Counted from the stretch's first letter, positions 9,179-18,332 are shown. The stretch: 64,000 nucleotides of DNA from Fibrobacter sp. UWB13 (GCF_900177805.1 NZ_FXAX01000001.1:1178001-1242000); one strand, 5' to 3'. Notes: generated by a model not told the origin, from the sequence alone. Program-made: numbers and translations.

Positions 9179-9213
9179 TTGGCAGAACTTAGAACTTAGT
9201 AGGCAGAACTTAG
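9179..9213. repeat. Heptad tandem repeat starting on a stop codon
   Basis: On the minus strand five 7-bp units run TAAGTTC, TGCCTAC, TAAGTTC, TAAGTTC, TGCCAAC. The first TAA is the stop codon of the metallophosphatase gene (9210-9212). Confidence 0.8.
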
Positions 9214-10205
9214 GATGAGCCAGCGGCGACCGAGACGAACTTTCGGTTATCAAGTTTCTGTTCGCCATCAAAACGATAAGCAACCAGGCGCCCGTCACCG
9301 CGATAGCCAGCCACACTGTAATCCAGACAGCAAACGTTATCACGAATAAGTTCAGGCATCCCCGTCAACCAATAATGCCCAAAGAAAACAGGGCGTTCAT
9401 TTTCGCCATAGAAATCGCGAGTCTGAATTTCGAGCGGAACTTCGCGCGGAGGCAATTCTACGCCCGGCTGGAAGCTGAGCTCCTGCAAAGTGACGTTCTT
9501 CGGATTGATCCACCAGCGGATTCGCGTACGCTTGCGATTGACACCTTCAGCATCGCGGAACGTCACACCTTCCGGCAAATCTAATTCCGGACCTTTCAAG
9601 AACAAACTTATCGGCCAATACAGCGAATCGTCGTATTCGTCATTTTTGTCGTTCGCACGTGCAATAAGCTCGTCGAAATCGCCATCCATAAAAGAACGGA
9701 TACCTTCAGCTTTAAGCACTTCAGCGCATTTCAAGTCAAAGCAGGCATGTTGCGCACGGAACAAGTCTGTTTCCAAGTAAAACGGGAGCGTCTTGAGGAA
9801 ATCAAGCATTTCCTGGAATTCCGCCTTGCGCCCGCGATAGCTTTCGACAGTCTTCACATGAATCGCTACTTTGTTAAAAGAATGCTCACGCAAATAACCG
9901 CCACGAATCGATTTTATGGGTCGCCCGCCGGCTCCATTCTCGTGCCAAAAGCTAAGCGCATTGAACTCGTGATTGCCCAACAACGCCACAGCAGAACCCG
10001 CATCGCGCATGGCGCGCACGAGATTCACCGTATCGCGCACTCGACTTCCGCGGTCGATGTAATCACCTAAAAATACGACCGTACGTTCATCGCCCGGATA
10101 GCGGAACGCGCCTCCACGTTCTTCGTAACCCAGCTTTTTAAGGAGCACAACGAGTTCATCGTAATGCCCATGAATATCGCCAATGAAGTCAATCGATGCG
10201 TTCAT
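9210..10205 (-). CDS. Calcineurin-like metallophosphatase (ApaH / PrpE-like)
   Basis: The 331-residue protein has the phosphoprotein-phosphatase metal motifs GDIHGH (9-14), GDYIDRG (47-53) and GNHE (77-80), and later VFFGHYW. This pattern fits bis(5'-nucleosyl)-tetraphosphatases and Ser/Thr-phosphatase relatives, which degrade Ap4A-type alarmones or phosphoproteins. The start at ATG 10205 shares one base with the thyA stop (TAATG), a translational-coupling arrangement. An earlier start at 10238 inside thyA adds non-family residues and is rejected. Nucleotide context favours an Ap4A hydrolase role, by inference. Confidence 0.88.
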   Translation of the reverse strand: MNASIDFIGDIHGHYDELVVLLKKLGYEERGGAFRYPGDERTVVFLGDYIDRGSRVRDTVNLVRAMRDAGSAVALLGNHEFNALSFWHENGAGGRPIKSIRGGYLREHSFNKVAIHVKTVESYRGRKAEFQEMLDFLKTLPFYLETDLFRAQHACFDLKCAEVLKAEGIRSFMDGDFDELIARANDKNDEYDDSLYWPISLFLKGPELDLPEGVTFRDAEGVNRKRTRIRWWINPKNVTLQELSFQPGVELPPREVPLEIQTRDFYGENERPVFFGHYWLTGMPELIRDNVCCLDYSVAGYRGDGRLVAYRFDGEQKLDNRKFVSVAAGSS

Positions 10206-11017
10206 TAAACCGCAATCGGAGCCTTGATGGTCGGCCACGGATCGTAATTCACAAGTTCAAAATCTTCGAACTTGAAATCGAACAAATCCTTGACATCAGG
10301 ATTCATCTTCATCGTCGGGAGCGCACGCGGCGTGCGCGAAAGCTGTTCACGAGCCTGGTCAAAGTGATTGCTGTACAAATGCAGGTCGCCAAAAGTATGG
10401 ACAAACTCGCCCGCTTCGTAACCGCAGACCTGGGCAAGCATCATCGTCAAGAGCGAGTACGATGCAATGTTGAACGGCACGCCGAGGAACATGTCGGCAC
10501 TGCGCTGGTAAAGCTGGCAGCTGAGCTTGCGCTTACCGCTAGCGCCTACACCGCCCACGTAGAACTGGAACAGACAATGGCACGGAGGCAAAGCCATCTT
10601 GTCGACTTCGGCAACGTTCCAAGCGCAAACCAAGTGACGGCGAGAATCTGGATTGTTCTTGAGGCTATTGATCAAATTCGCAATCTGGTCAATATGTCCG
10701 CCATCGGGTGTCGGCCAGGAGCGCCACTGGTGACCGTAAACCGGACCCAAGTCGCCATTTTCATCAGCCCATTCGTCCCAAATCGTAACCTTGTTATCGT
10801 GCAAGTACTTGATATTCGTATCGCCCTTCAAGAACCACAGCAGTTCGTGAATGATACTGCGCAAGTGGAGTTTCTTAGTCGTGAGGCACGGGAAGCCCTT
10901 GGAAAGGTCAAAGCGGGTCTGGCGGCCAAACACAGAACGAGTGCCGGTGCCAGTGCGGTCAGAACGATCTACACCGTTATCGATAATATCTTTGAGAAGA
11001 TCTAAGTATTGCTGCAT
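10205..11017 (-). CDS. thyA: Thymidylate synthase
   Basis: ThyA methylates dUMP to dTMP using methylene-tetrahydrofolate. The 270 residues match the family end to end: [11 protein letters not shown] near the N-terminus, the catalytic cysteine in LPPCHC (Cys146), [10 protein letters not shown] before it, [17 protein letters not shown], and a C-terminal PIAV. No folA (dihydrofolate reductase) is adjacent. It is flanked upstream by a small protein gene 22 bp away and overlaps the metallophosphatase by one base downstream. Confidence 0.98.
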   Translation of the reverse strand: MQQYLDLLKDIIDNGVDRSDRTGTGTRSVFGRQTRFDLSKGFPCLTTKKLHLRSIIHELLWFLKGDTNIKYLHDNKVTIWDEWADENGDLGPVYGHQWRSWPTPDGGHIDQIANLINSLKNNPDSRRHLVCAWNVAEVDKMALPPCHCLFQFYVGGVGASGKRKLSCQLYQRSADMFLGVPFNIASYSLLTMMLAQVCGYEAGEFVHTFGDLHLYSNHFDQAREQLSRTPRALPTMKMNPDVKDLFDFKFEDFELVNYDPWPTIKAPIAV

Positions 11018-11039
11018 ATTGTTAATGTAATAAAAGTTG

Positions 11040-11294
11040 CTAAGCGACTTCGTCGTTTCCGAACACGTCCACGCGTTTGTACTGCTTAGCGACCTTACCT
11101 TCCACTTCAGCAGCGGTTTGCTGCAAGAGTTTGTTCAAAGCCTGCAAAATTAGGTCTTGCGTGTGCTTGGGCACAGGCTTCTTGCCGAGGCGCGCCTTCT
11201 GCACCATCTTATGGTTCAAGTTTACGGGGAGCATTTCAACGAGATCGTGATTGCTAAAGTTATTTGCGGTCAGAATTTCATCAAGTTTTGTCAT
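11040..11294 (-). CDS. Small conserved-looking protein, possible HTH fold
   Basis: An 84-residue protein without signal peptide or membrane segment. Residues 1-60 are predicted by eye to be helical ([19 protein letters not shown], then [19 protein letters not shown], then a long helix to LLQQTAAEV), a layout like small lambda-repressor-type DNA-binding proteins, but I see no decisive motif. The tail is charged. It lies 22 bp upstream of thyA and right after the ompA terminator, so it may be the first gene of the nucleotide operon and could regulate it. The start has no clear Shine-Dalgarno. Confidence 0.6.
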   Translation of the reverse strand: MTKLDEILTANNFSNHDLVEMLPVNLNHKMVQKARLGKKPVPKHTQDLILQALNKLLQQTAAEVEGKVAKQYKRVDVFGNDEVA

Positions 11295-11308
11295 GCCGTA
11301 AATGTAGA

Positions 11309-11336
11309 AAAGCCCCGGGCTAATGCCCGGGGCTTT
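11309..11336 (-). terminator. Strong rho-independent terminator of the OmpA/TSP3 gene
   Basis: A 12-bp perfect stem AAAGCCCCGGGC / GCCCGGGGCTTT with loop TAAT is followed on the minus strand by TTTTCT. Confidence 0.9.
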
Positions 11337-11356
11337 GGTTGAGACTCTAAAAGTTA

Positions 11357-13774
11357 TTAGTCACCAACGTAGTTGCTTTCGCACTTCATACCGTCATTTT
11401 CCGGTGTGACGAAGTGCATTTCAATACGACGGTTCATTTCGCGACCATCTGCCGTGGAGTTGTCGTCAACCGGGCAGGTAGAACCGAGACCAACAGCCTT
11501 GATACGGTTCTTGGCAACGCCGAACTTCGTGAGCTGCTTCATAACAGCCTTAGCGCGGCGGTCAGAGAGCTTGAGGTTCTTCTTAGCCTTACCGCGGTTG
11601 TCGGTATGACCCTGGATCACAATCTTGAGATCCTTGTATGCTTCGTCTTCCTTAAGCTTCTGAGCGATACCCTTAAGGATTCTCTTAGCGTTAGCGTTGA
11701 CAGTTGCAGAACCGCTCTTGAAGGAGATACCTTCGAGCTTTTCTACCTTCTTCTTCGGGCAGCCGAAGCCATCATCGCCAGCTTCATTCGGGCAGCGATC
11801 AAGACCAGCGCAGACACCTTCGAAGAGGTTGAACATGTTCCTTTCGGTGACCCAAGCATCGCAGACGCCATCCTTGTCAAGGTCCGGATCCGGGAGCGGG
11901 CAGCCATCGTTGGCAGCAGCACCGTGTTCGAGCGGGCACTTGTCGAGACCCTTGCAGGACTTGGAGATGAACCATTCCTTAGCGAGAGCTTCGTCTTCAG
12001 CAGCCTTTTCGAAGTAGTAGCCAAGCTTCTTCTGTACAACCCATTCATCGCAGATACCGTCGCCGTCGCTGTCCGGATCATCCCACGGGCAGCCCTTATT
12101 GCCGGCAGCACCAGCTTCACCCGGACACATGTCGTAGCCCTTGCAGACGCCAGCATACTGGTCAAGCTTGTTCTTGTCGGTAACCCACGGAGAGCAGAGA
12201 CCGTCGCCATCCGGGTCCGGATTGTCTTCCGGGCAGCCGTTGTTGACGAGCGTACCAGCTTCAGCCGGGCACTGGTCGATACCTTCGCAAATATCCTTGA
12301 ACTGATCGAGCTGACCCTTCTGGCTTACCCAAGAATCGCAGACGCCGTCCTTATCCGGGTCCGGATCATCGCTCGGGCAACCGTTAGAGTTGTTACCCTT
12401 TTCGGTCGGGCACTGGTCGATACCTTCGCAAACATTACGGAATTCGTCAAGCATACCCTTTTCAGAAACCCAAGCGTCGCAGACACCGTCTTCGTCGCTA
12501 TCCGGGTTACCCATCGGGCAGCCGCCGTTCAAACGGTGACCATAGTCATCCGGGCAGCGGTCATCAGAGTCAGCCACGCCGTCACCGTCGCGGTCCTGCG
12601 GAGCAAGGAAGCCCGACCAGGTAAGACCACCGAACAAAGCGATCTGCGGGTTCACGCGGGTTTTCATCACTTCGATACCAGACTTGAGCTGACCATCAGC
12701 GGTAACAGCACTTTGGTCACCAGCAGAAGCTCTTTCAGCAGCCTTGTTCAAATTTTCTTCATTGTGCATCACGCGAGCATAATGAACAAAGTTGTCGTTG
12801 CCCACATAGAAAGAAGCACCGAGCTGGATGTCAAGGCCCACCGGCAGGTGGAACACGGCACCAGCAGTCACCTGCTTCATGTCGAGCTTTTCAGGAGCGT
12901 TGTACTTGCCTTCATTGCCAACATTCCATGTAAATTCATCAGTCTGAATATCCATGTAGAGTTCGCCGAAGAAGGAGAGGAAGTCAAGCACATAGAATTC
13001 AAGAGCTGCGCTTGCGAACGGGAAGGACAAGTAAGCCTTGTCCATGGACATACGGTAACCACCGTTGAAATGGACGAGGAGAGGCATGATGTCGGCCTTG
13101 GTAAGGTCGAACGTCAAAGCAGCACCGACGGTGAATACAGACTTAGCAGAGCCGTACGGATAAGCAATACCGGTTTCCTTCTGGAAGTATTCCGGTTCAC
13201 GAACCCAAAGACCTTGCTTGGTATTCTTAGAAGTCTTGAAAGAATATCTGAAGAAAGCAGCGAAGTCGACAGGCACATCAGCCGGGATCGGAGCACGAGC
13301 CTTCAAGCTAGCCGTCACGTTACCGACGTATGCGTTGCTCGTACCAGCAAGCGGATTGCCATCGCACTTACCACCATCAATTTCAGACGGTTCGCAAGCG
13401 GTATTGCCGTTAAACTTGTCATAATAGACCGGCAACGTCACACCGATGTCGAAGTAGTCCAAAAGACCAATAGCGAGGCCAACATAAGCGCTGATACCGT
13501 TATACTGGGCAACATTTGCTCTCTGCTGCAGCCCAGGAGCATTATCATTAAGCAACACATGGCTGTAACCGGCTTCCGGTTCATTCTTGAACATGCTATT
13601 GCCAAAAGCATAGTCGCCCAAAGCTGTAAACACAAGCTTTGAATGACCGAGAGACTGAGCTGACTGTGTCTTATTGACACCGACGAAGCCCGTCTTGTTA
13701 ATCGTATTGGCGTGACCAGCAAAGGCGGATGATGCCGCCAAAGCCAGGGCCAATCCCATTGCTACTCGTTTCAT
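11357..13774 (-). CDS. OmpA-family outer membrane protein with thrombospondin type 3 repeats
   Basis: The 805-residue product has a signal peptide (1-19, ending SSAFA), an N-terminal beta-barrel-like region to about residue 390, about six calcium-binding TSP3-type cassettes (about 393-650; DRDGDGVADSDDRCP, DPDKDGVCDSW, DPDGDGLCSPW and similar) and an OmpA_C peptidoglycan-binding domain (about 680-790; IQGHTDNRGK, LSDRRAKAV). It would anchor the outer membrane to peptidoglycan through a calcium-stiffened spacer. The cassettes are unusual in carrying spacers of about 25-50 residues with a WV...C.G.D.CP pattern. It has its own terminator and a long AT-rich leader, consistent with high expression. 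Confidence 0.93.
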   Translation of the reverse strand: MKRVAMGLALALAASSAFAGHANTINKTGFVGVNKTQSAQSLGHSKLVFTALGDYAFGNSMFKNEPEAGYSHVLLNDNAPGLQQRANVAQYNGISAYVGLAIGLLDYFDIGVTLPVYYDKFNGNTACEPSEIDGGKCDGNPLAGTSNAYVGNVTASLKARAPIPADVPVDFAAFFRYSFKTSKNTKQGLWVREPEYFQKETGIAYPYGSAKSVFTVGAALTFDLTKADIMPLLVHFNGGYRMSMDKAYLSFPFASAALEFYVLDFLSFFGELYMDIQTDEFTWNVGNEGKYNAPEKLDMKQVTAGAVFHLPVGLDIQLGASFYVGNDNFVHYARVMHNEENLNKAAERASAGDQSAVTADGQLKSGIEVMKTRVNPQIALFGGLTWSGFLAPQDRDGDGVADSDDRCPDDYGHRLNGGCPMGNPDSDEDGVCDAWVSEKGMLDEFRNVCEGIDQCPTEKGNNSNGCPSDDPDPDKDGVCDSWVSQKGQLDQFKDICEGIDQCPAEAGTLVNNGCPEDNPDPDGDGLCSPWVTDKNKLDQYAGVCKGYDMCPGEAGAAGNKGCPWDDPDSDGDGICDEWVVQKKLGYYFEKAAEDEALAKEWFISKSCKGLDKCPLEHGAAANDGCPLPDPDLDKDGVCDAWVTERNMFNLFEGVCAGLDRCPNEAGDDGFGCPKKKVEKLEGISFKSGSATVNANAKRILKGIAQKLKEDEAYKDLKIVIQGHTDNRGKAKKNLKLSDRRAKAVMKQLTKFGVAKNRIKAVGLGSTCPVDDNSTADGREMNRRIEMHFVTPENDGMKCESNYVGD

Positions 13775-13944
13775 AGAGTCTCCTTGTTTTAACCAACCCT
13801 TAAATAGAGTGGTCCTTTATAGTAATGTTTAACGAAAATATAACTCTTTAAAAAAAAGTCCGCACTTTTTGTCGTTCGATTTAATTGATAAATAATACAT
13901 ACTTTTTGTATTTTGACTATTTATGTCTTTTTTTTTACACATTT
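13775..13944. promoter_or_regulatory. AT-rich promoter region of the OmpA/TSP3 gene
   Basis: The region has a TATATTTT box on the minus strand near 13837-13844, a GTCCGCA near-match to the TGTGGAC motif at about 13858, and long T and A tracts up to the radC stop. No gene was seen in it. Confidence 0.45.
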
Positions 13945-14646
13945 TCACTTAAAAAATGTACTTTCGAACATTTCTGGGTAAAGACGGCATAGACTTGTAA
14001 ACCCAGTTTTACCAATGATAATATGGTCCAAAACCGGTATTTGCAAAATTTTACCTGATGCACAAAGGACTCGCGTAATTGAAATGTCTTCTGGGCTCGG
14101 TTCTAGCGATCCTGAGGGGTGATTGTGGACAAAAATGACCGATACAGCGCGGTCCTCGATAGCTAAGGCAAACGCTTCTCGCGGGTGGACCGGAGTCTGG
14201 TTGACAAGTCCGGTTGTGAGTTCATGCACGCGAATAACGTAATTGGCGGAATTTAGCGAGACAACGACGAGATGCTCCTGCGATTCATACTTCAAGTACG
14301 CCACACGAGAGAGCACATCTTCGGGAGTCGAAACAGGAACAGCCTTGTCACTCAAAATAAAGCGCCCCGAAAGTTCCAAACAGGCAAGAATCTGTGCCGC
14401 CTTGACTTTTCCAAGTCCACGAATTTCTTTGAGACGAGCCAATGTCGGGATCGAGGTTTCGGTCGACAAAAAATCCGAGAGCCTTCTCGACAGTTCGAAC
14501 ACACTACATTCGTGACTGCCGCTCCCCAAAATAATGGCTAACAATTCTTCATTGCTCAATGCGCTTACACCTATATTTTCCATTTTTTCACGAGGCAACA
14601 AATGAAATTCGGGTTTGGCATATAACGCAAGTTGGTTATGGTTCAT
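13945..14646 (-). CDS. radC: RadC-like JAB-domain protein
   Basis: The 233-residue product has the N-terminal UPF0758 helical domain (LSNEELLAIILGSGS, GLGKVKAAQILACLELSGR, a helix-hairpin-helix-like segment) and a C-terminal MPN/JAB domain with the metal motif HNHPSG (174-179) and a downstream Asp in the position expected for a zinc metalloprotease fold. Despite the name, a DNA-repair role has not been established for this family. The start has a good AGGAGA site. It is a single gene between two outer-membrane genes. Confidence 0.93.
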   Translation of the reverse strand: MNHNQLALYAKPEFHLLPREKMENIGVSALSNEELLAIILGSGSHECSVFELSRRLSDFLSTETSIPTLARLKEIRGLGKVKAAQILACLELSGRFILSDKAVPVSTPEDVLSRVAYLKYESQEHLVVVSLNSANYVIRVHELTTGLVNQTPVHPREAFALAIEDRAVSVIFVHNHPSGSLEPSPEDISITRVLCASGKILQIPVLDHIIIGKTGFTSLCRLYPEMFESTFFK

Positions 14647-14722
14647 TTTTTCTCCTGCTAAAAGTGTCTACTATATAACACGCTTTTTTCAGGAAAAAAT
14701 TTCACTTTTTTTTGAAAAAAAT

Positions 14723-14746
14723 TTGGCGGGTCAAAGCCCGCCTTTT
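14723..14746 (-). terminator. Rho-independent terminator after the barrel protein
   Basis: A GGCGGG / CCCGCC stem (14725-14730 and 14737-14742) with a 6-base loop is flanked by A/T tracts on both sides. It follows the stop at 14753 on the minus strand. Confidence 0.8.
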
Positions 14747-14752
14747 TAAACA

Positions 14753-15652
14753 TTAGAAGAAGTAGTTAAGAACAAACTGAATTGAGAAGATTTTCGAACC
14801 GACATCGACCGCCTTGAGATAACGGGAATCATCAGTTTCATAGAAAAGCTTGTCGTGTTCTTCGATTGCAGTCAAGTCCCAGAAAGCACGGATGCCCAAG
14901 TCAACTTCATGACCATTGATGAGGAATGTCGTGCCTAAACCTGCCATGAGGGACGGAACAAAAGTTTTGACTTCCCATTCATCATCGGCTTTACGCGTCA
15001 CGTTCTTGTACTCACCTTCTTCTCTATCATAGTACTGAAGAGCGTTGCCGTTTTCATCGGTGTATTCATAGTCATGAGATGTTACGAAATTCAAGTTAAG
15101 GCGAGCACCAGCTTCCAGATAAACAAACGGGACATTCAAGCGGAGAGCGAGCGGAATATTAAAATTGACAAGGGTACGCGTGTCATTGACCTTGTACCAT
15201 TTCCAATAACTGTCATAACCTTCGGAGCCTTTAATTTCTTCCGAGAAGTAGCTCACGCCAAAGTTGATTTCAGGAACAAAAGAAATCAGCGGGTTCAGGC
15301 GGTATTTGAGCACAATACCGAGATCAAAGGATAAGCCACCCCATTCATTCTTACCGAACTCATCAACAAAATCTTCATCAGTCGGATAATCATAAAAACC
15401 GGCATAGCCAATGCCCATGTGGACACCGACCTGCAACTTCGGACGCTGACCGTTATTTGAAGAAGAGCGGGCTTCTTCGAAGCTCTTGTATTCAGGTTCG
15501 TTTGACGACGGGAGCTTGTTGCCATAGCCGTCATCGACAGTTCCTTCGGACCTTGCCGCCGGGATATCGTTACCGTAGCCATCATCTTCGGCAAAGGCGT
15601 TTGCGCTAAGACACATCATGGCGATAGCGGATGCAATAAAGAGCTTTTTCAT
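14753..15652 (-). CDS. Outer membrane beta-barrel protein (porin-like, unknown role)
   Basis: The 299-residue product has a signal peptide (1-21, ending ANAFA), then two DDGYGN repeats in a short disordered segment, then an OMP_b-brl-type barrel with alternating hydrophobic strands (VGVHMGIGYAGFYDY, LALRLNVPFVYLEAGARLN) and a C-terminal aromatic strand ending in FVLNYFF, as expected for BAM-assembled proteins. No specific function can be assigned. The start is supported by an AAGGAGAT site, and upstream DNA has near copies of the GTCTACA motif (15726-15736, 15781-15787). Confidence 0.85.
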   Translation of the reverse strand: MKKLFIASAIAMMCLSANAFAEDDGYGNDIPAARSEGTVDDGYGNKLPSSNEPEYKSFEEARSSSNNGQRPKLQVGVHMGIGYAGFYDYPTDEDFVDEFGKNEWGGLSFDLGIVLKYRLNPLISFVPEINFGVSYFSEEIKGSEGYDSYWKWYKVNDTRTLVNFNIPLALRLNVPFVYLEAGARLNLNFVTSHDYEYTDENGNALQYYDREEGEYKNVTRKADDEWEVKTFVPSLMAGLGTTFLINGHEVDLGIRAFWDLTAIEEHDKLFYETDDSRYLKAVDVGSKIFSIQFVLNYFF

Positions 15653-15827
15653 TTAATCTCCTTCAAATAACACAAATGTTATTTAAAAATTCAAAATTTG
15701 TTAGATGAAGGATAAAATACAAAAATGGTAGACAACATTTCTAGAACTTTTTACAAAAAAATCCCAAAAATGTTTTAAAAGTCTACAACACGTCAAAATT
15801 TGAAGATAAACAGCAAATTTGGATGTA

Positions 15828-16649
15828 TTATGTTCTTGAAAATCTTTCCAGGAACGAACTCAAGCGTTTGTTCTGAGACTGGTTGAACACAAAATCCGGT
15901 GTTCCCTGTTCCACGACAACGCCCTGGTCCATGAACATAACCTTGTTCGCCACATCTCGGGCAAAAGCCATTTCGTGAGTCACGATGACCATTGTCATGC
16001 GGTCTTCGGCAAGTTTCTTAATGATTTTGAGGACTTCGCCCGTGAGTTCCGGGTCCAAAGCGCTCGTCGGTTCATCAAAAAAGAGAATCTTAGGCTTTAA
16101 CGCAAGCGCACGCGCAATGGACACGCGCTGTTGCTGACCGCCCGAGAGTTCACATGGGTAAGACTTTTCCTTTCCTTCGAGCCCCATCTGCTTGAGCAAG
16201 AATCGAGCCAGCGCACGGGCATCTTCACGGGAATCGCCGAGCACGCGGATCGGCGCAAGCGTCAAGTTCTGGAGTACGGTCAAGTGCGGGAACAAGTTAA
16301 AGTTCTGAAACACAAGCCCCGTAGAAAGGCGAATGTCACGAAGCGTCTTTGCAGGAGCGTACTTGATTTTACCGCCAATGCAAGAACCGGGAATGACCAT
16401 GTCCTTGCCATCGACACACACCTCGCCCGCTTCAAAGGTTTCGAGCTGCGTGAGGCAACGGAGGAGTGTGCTCTTGCCTGAACCGGAAGGCCCGATAATC
16501 GAAAGTACCTCGCCCGCATTGAGGTCAAACGAAATATCCTTGAGCACATGCAAATCGCCAAAGGACTTCTTTAAATGCTTGACTTCGAGAATCGGAGTGG
16601 AATCCAGAGACGCGTCATTAATGATAACAGACTGAACTTGAGAATCCAT
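15828..16649 (-). CDS. Polar amino acid ABC transporter ATP-binding protein
   Basis: This is a GlnQ/HisP-type ATPase with Walker A GPSGSGKST (53-61), Q-loop VFQNFNLFPH, signature LSGGQQQR, Walker B ILFFDEPTSALDPE and switch His in VTHEMAFARDV, all characteristic of the polar amino acid uptake family. It energises the permease encoded immediately upstream. I start at ATG 16649, preceded by GAGG. A GTG at 16661 overlapping the permease stop is the alternative. An extra stretch of about 18 residues before the ABC fold is unusual for the family. Confidence 0.93.
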   Translation of the reverse strand: MDSQVQSVIINDASLDSTPILEVKHLKKSFGDLHVLKDISFDLNAGEVLSIIGPSGSGKSTLLRCLTQLETFEAGEVCVDGKDMVIPGSCIGGKIKYAPAKTLRDIRLSTGLVFQNFNLFPHLTVLQNLTLAPIRVLGDSREDARALARFLLKQMGLEGKEKSYPCELSGGQQQRVSIARALALKPKILFFDEPTSALDPELTGEVLKIIKKLAEDRMTMVIVTHEMAFARDVANKVMFMDQGVVVEQGTPDFVFNQSQNKRLSSFLERFSRT

Positions 16650-16657
16650 GACACGCC

Positions 16658-17317
16658 TCACTTGTAGTAATTCAACTTACGTTCAACGTAAGCAAAGACC
16701 ATGCTCAAAAGCAAATTGGCGATGTAGTAGAACACGCCCGCGACAAACAACGGATAAATGCTTGCGTAAGCAGCCTGCTGCTTTTTCGCGAGTGCAAAAA
16801 GTTCCGTCACAGCAATGACCTGCGCCAAGGAAGTATCCTTCACAAGCGTGATGACTTCGTTTGCACTAGCAGGCACAACACGCTTGACCACCTGCGGGAG
16901 AATGATGCGATAGAATGTCTGACCGCGCGTAAGGCCGAGCATTGCTGCAGCCTCGTACTGGCCCTTCGGAATGGACTGGATGCCACCGCGGAAGATTTCG
17001 GCAAAGTAAGCGGCATAGTTTATCGAGAAGGCGACAATCACTGCCGGAAAACGGTCAAACGAGAATTCCACTCCCGTGTATTCGCTCAAGTAGTACGAGC
17101 CAAAGTAAATCGCCACAATCTGGAGCAAAAGCGGAGTGCCGCGCATCACCGAGATGTAGAACGATACCGGGTAACGCACAATGCGGTAGCGGCTCATCTT
17201 GAGAACCGCTACAAGCAAGCCGAGCGGAATCGAGAACAACAACGTGAGCGCGAAAATCGCGAGCGTCGTGCAGAAGCCGCCCCAGAGAATAGGCAAAAGC
17301 GTTGATAGTTCCGACAT
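16658..17317 (-). CDS. Polar amino acid ABC transporter permease
   Basis: The 219-residue inner membrane protein has about five transmembrane segments and the HisM/GlnP family pattern: VMRGTPLLLQI near residue 60, AYFAEIFRGGIQSIPKGQYEAA (the EAA-loop region that contacts the ATPase), and ILPQVVKRVVPA. It forms a homodimer or pairs with a second permease; no second permease gene is present here. It lies between the binding-protein and ATPase genes in one operon. Confidence 0.94.
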   Translation of the reverse strand: MSELSTLLPILWGGFCTTLAIFALTLLFSIPLGLLVAVLKMSRYRIVRYPVSFYISVMRGTPLLLQIVAIYFGSYYLSEYTGVEFSFDRFPAVIVAFSINYAAYFAEIFRGGIQSIPKGQYEAAAMLGLTRGQTFYRIILPQVVKRVVPASANEVITLVKDTSLAQVIAVTELFALAKKQQAAYASIYPLFVAGVFYYIANLLLSMVFAYVERKLNYYK

Positions 17318-17333
17318 AAAAGAAAAACCTCAG

Positions 17334-17378
17334 CGGCGCACAGCGCCGACCTCATACATCAAAGCTCCCGTAGGGAGC
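17334..17378 (-). promoter_or_regulatory. Two intercistronic hairpins between binding-protein and permease genes
   Basis: Hairpins CGGCGC-ACA-GCGCCG (17334-17348) and GCTCCC-GTA-GGGAGC (17364-17378) sit in the 71-bp gap. Such stems commonly protect the binding-protein mRNA 3' end and lower permease expression. That role is inferred. Confidence 0.6.
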
Positions 17379-17388
17379 GAGCCCACAC

Positions 17389-18180
17389 CTATTTGCCGAA
17401 CCACTTGGAGGAGATTGCGGCGAACTTGCCGTCAGCCTTCATCGCAGCAAGGACGTTGTTCACAGAGTCACGGAGAGCCTGGTCCTTTTTGCGGAAGCCC
17501 ACAGCGTAGACTTCGTCGGAGAGACCTTCTTCGAGCACCGTGTAGTCTTTGGCGTTCGTGACAATCCAGTACTTGGCAACGATTTCATCGAGGAACACGG
17601 CATCGACACCGCCCTTGTCCAAATCCATGAGAGCTGTCTGGTTGTCGTCAAACGGAACGATTTCCTTGGCAGCCTTGCCTGCTTCGGAAGCATCGAGCAA
17701 CTTCTGTGCGGTAGAACCGTTCTGCACGGCAATCTTCTTGCCAGCGAGAGCAGCGAGGTTCGTGATAGCCTTGTCCTTCACCGTGAAAATCATGCGGTTC
17801 CTGAGGTAAGCATCGCTCAAGTTCATTGCCTTGGCACGTGCAGAGTCAACACTCATGCCGTTCCAGATGCAGTCAATCTTGCCGGTATTCAGTTCCTGTT
17901 CCTTAGCGTCCCAGGAAATCGGTTGCGTCTTAAGCTTGATGCCCAAGCGAGCGCAAACTTCAGTGGCGAGGTCAATGTCAAAGCCCACGATGTTATTGTC
18001 CTTGTCGCGGAAACCCATCGGCGGGAAAGAATCGTCGAGGCCGAGCACAAACACGCCCGCGGCCTTGACCTTGTTGAAGGAGTCATCTGCAGCAGTCTTC
18101 GTTTCAGACTTCTGGTCGTTACAGGCAGAAAGAACCGCGGCACAAGCAACAGCCGCAAGCATCGCAAAAATCTTTTTCAT
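17389..18180 (-). CDS. Amino acid ABC transporter substrate-binding lipoprotein
   Basis: The 263-residue product has a lipoprotein signal peptide with lipobox LSAC (Cys20), followed by a SBP_bac_3 (cluster 3) fold: VFVLGLDDSFPPMGFRD, GFDIDLATEVCARLG, DCIWNGMSVDSARAKAM and the lobe-two KIAVQNGSTAQ. It captures a polar amino acid for the permease and ATPase downstream; the ligand cannot be told from sequence. A TATATTTC box lies about 25 bp upstream of the start. Confidence 0.95.
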   Translation of the reverse strand: MKKIFAMLAAVACAAVLSACNDQKSETKTAADDSFNKVKAAGVFVLGLDDSFPPMGFRDKDNNIVGFDIDLATEVCARLGIKLKTQPISWDAKEQELNTGKIDCIWNGMSVDSARAKAMNLSDAYLRNRMIFTVKDKAITNLAALAGKKIAVQNGSTAQKLLDASEAGKAAKEIVPFDDNQTALMDLDKGGVDAVFLDEIVAKYWIVTNAKDYTVLEEGLSDEVYAVGFRKKDQALRDSVNNVLAAMKADGKFAAISSKWFGK

Positions 18181-18330
18181 CTTAGATTCCTTTTTTAATT
18201 TCTAATGGAAATATAGGAAAGCGAGTGGCTATAAGGCGCCGCAAATGCCATCAAGCTACAATTTCTTTCAGAGATACCTCGAAAAAATGACCGATTCCCG
18301 AGAGATTTGGACGATTGCCGTTTTCATACA
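18181..18330. promoter_or_regulatory. Promoter region of the amino acid ABC operon
   Basis: A TATATTTC box (minus strand, about 18206-18213) precedes the binding-protein gene. The remaining DNA holds no gene or riboswitch that I recognise. Confidence 0.4.
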
Positions 18331-18332
18331 AA

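Noticed and set aside
11414-13642. Antisense open frame of 742 codons opposite the OmpA/TSP3 gene
   Set aside because: The sense strand has signal peptide, calcium motifs and OmpA domain; the antisense frame is open because the sense codons rarely contain TTA/CTA/TCA, and it has no start context or family.
18181-18330. Possible riboswitch before the amino acid transporter
   Set aside because: No conserved aptamer features (lysine, glycine or other) recognised; the promoter box leaves only a leader of about 20-25 bases.
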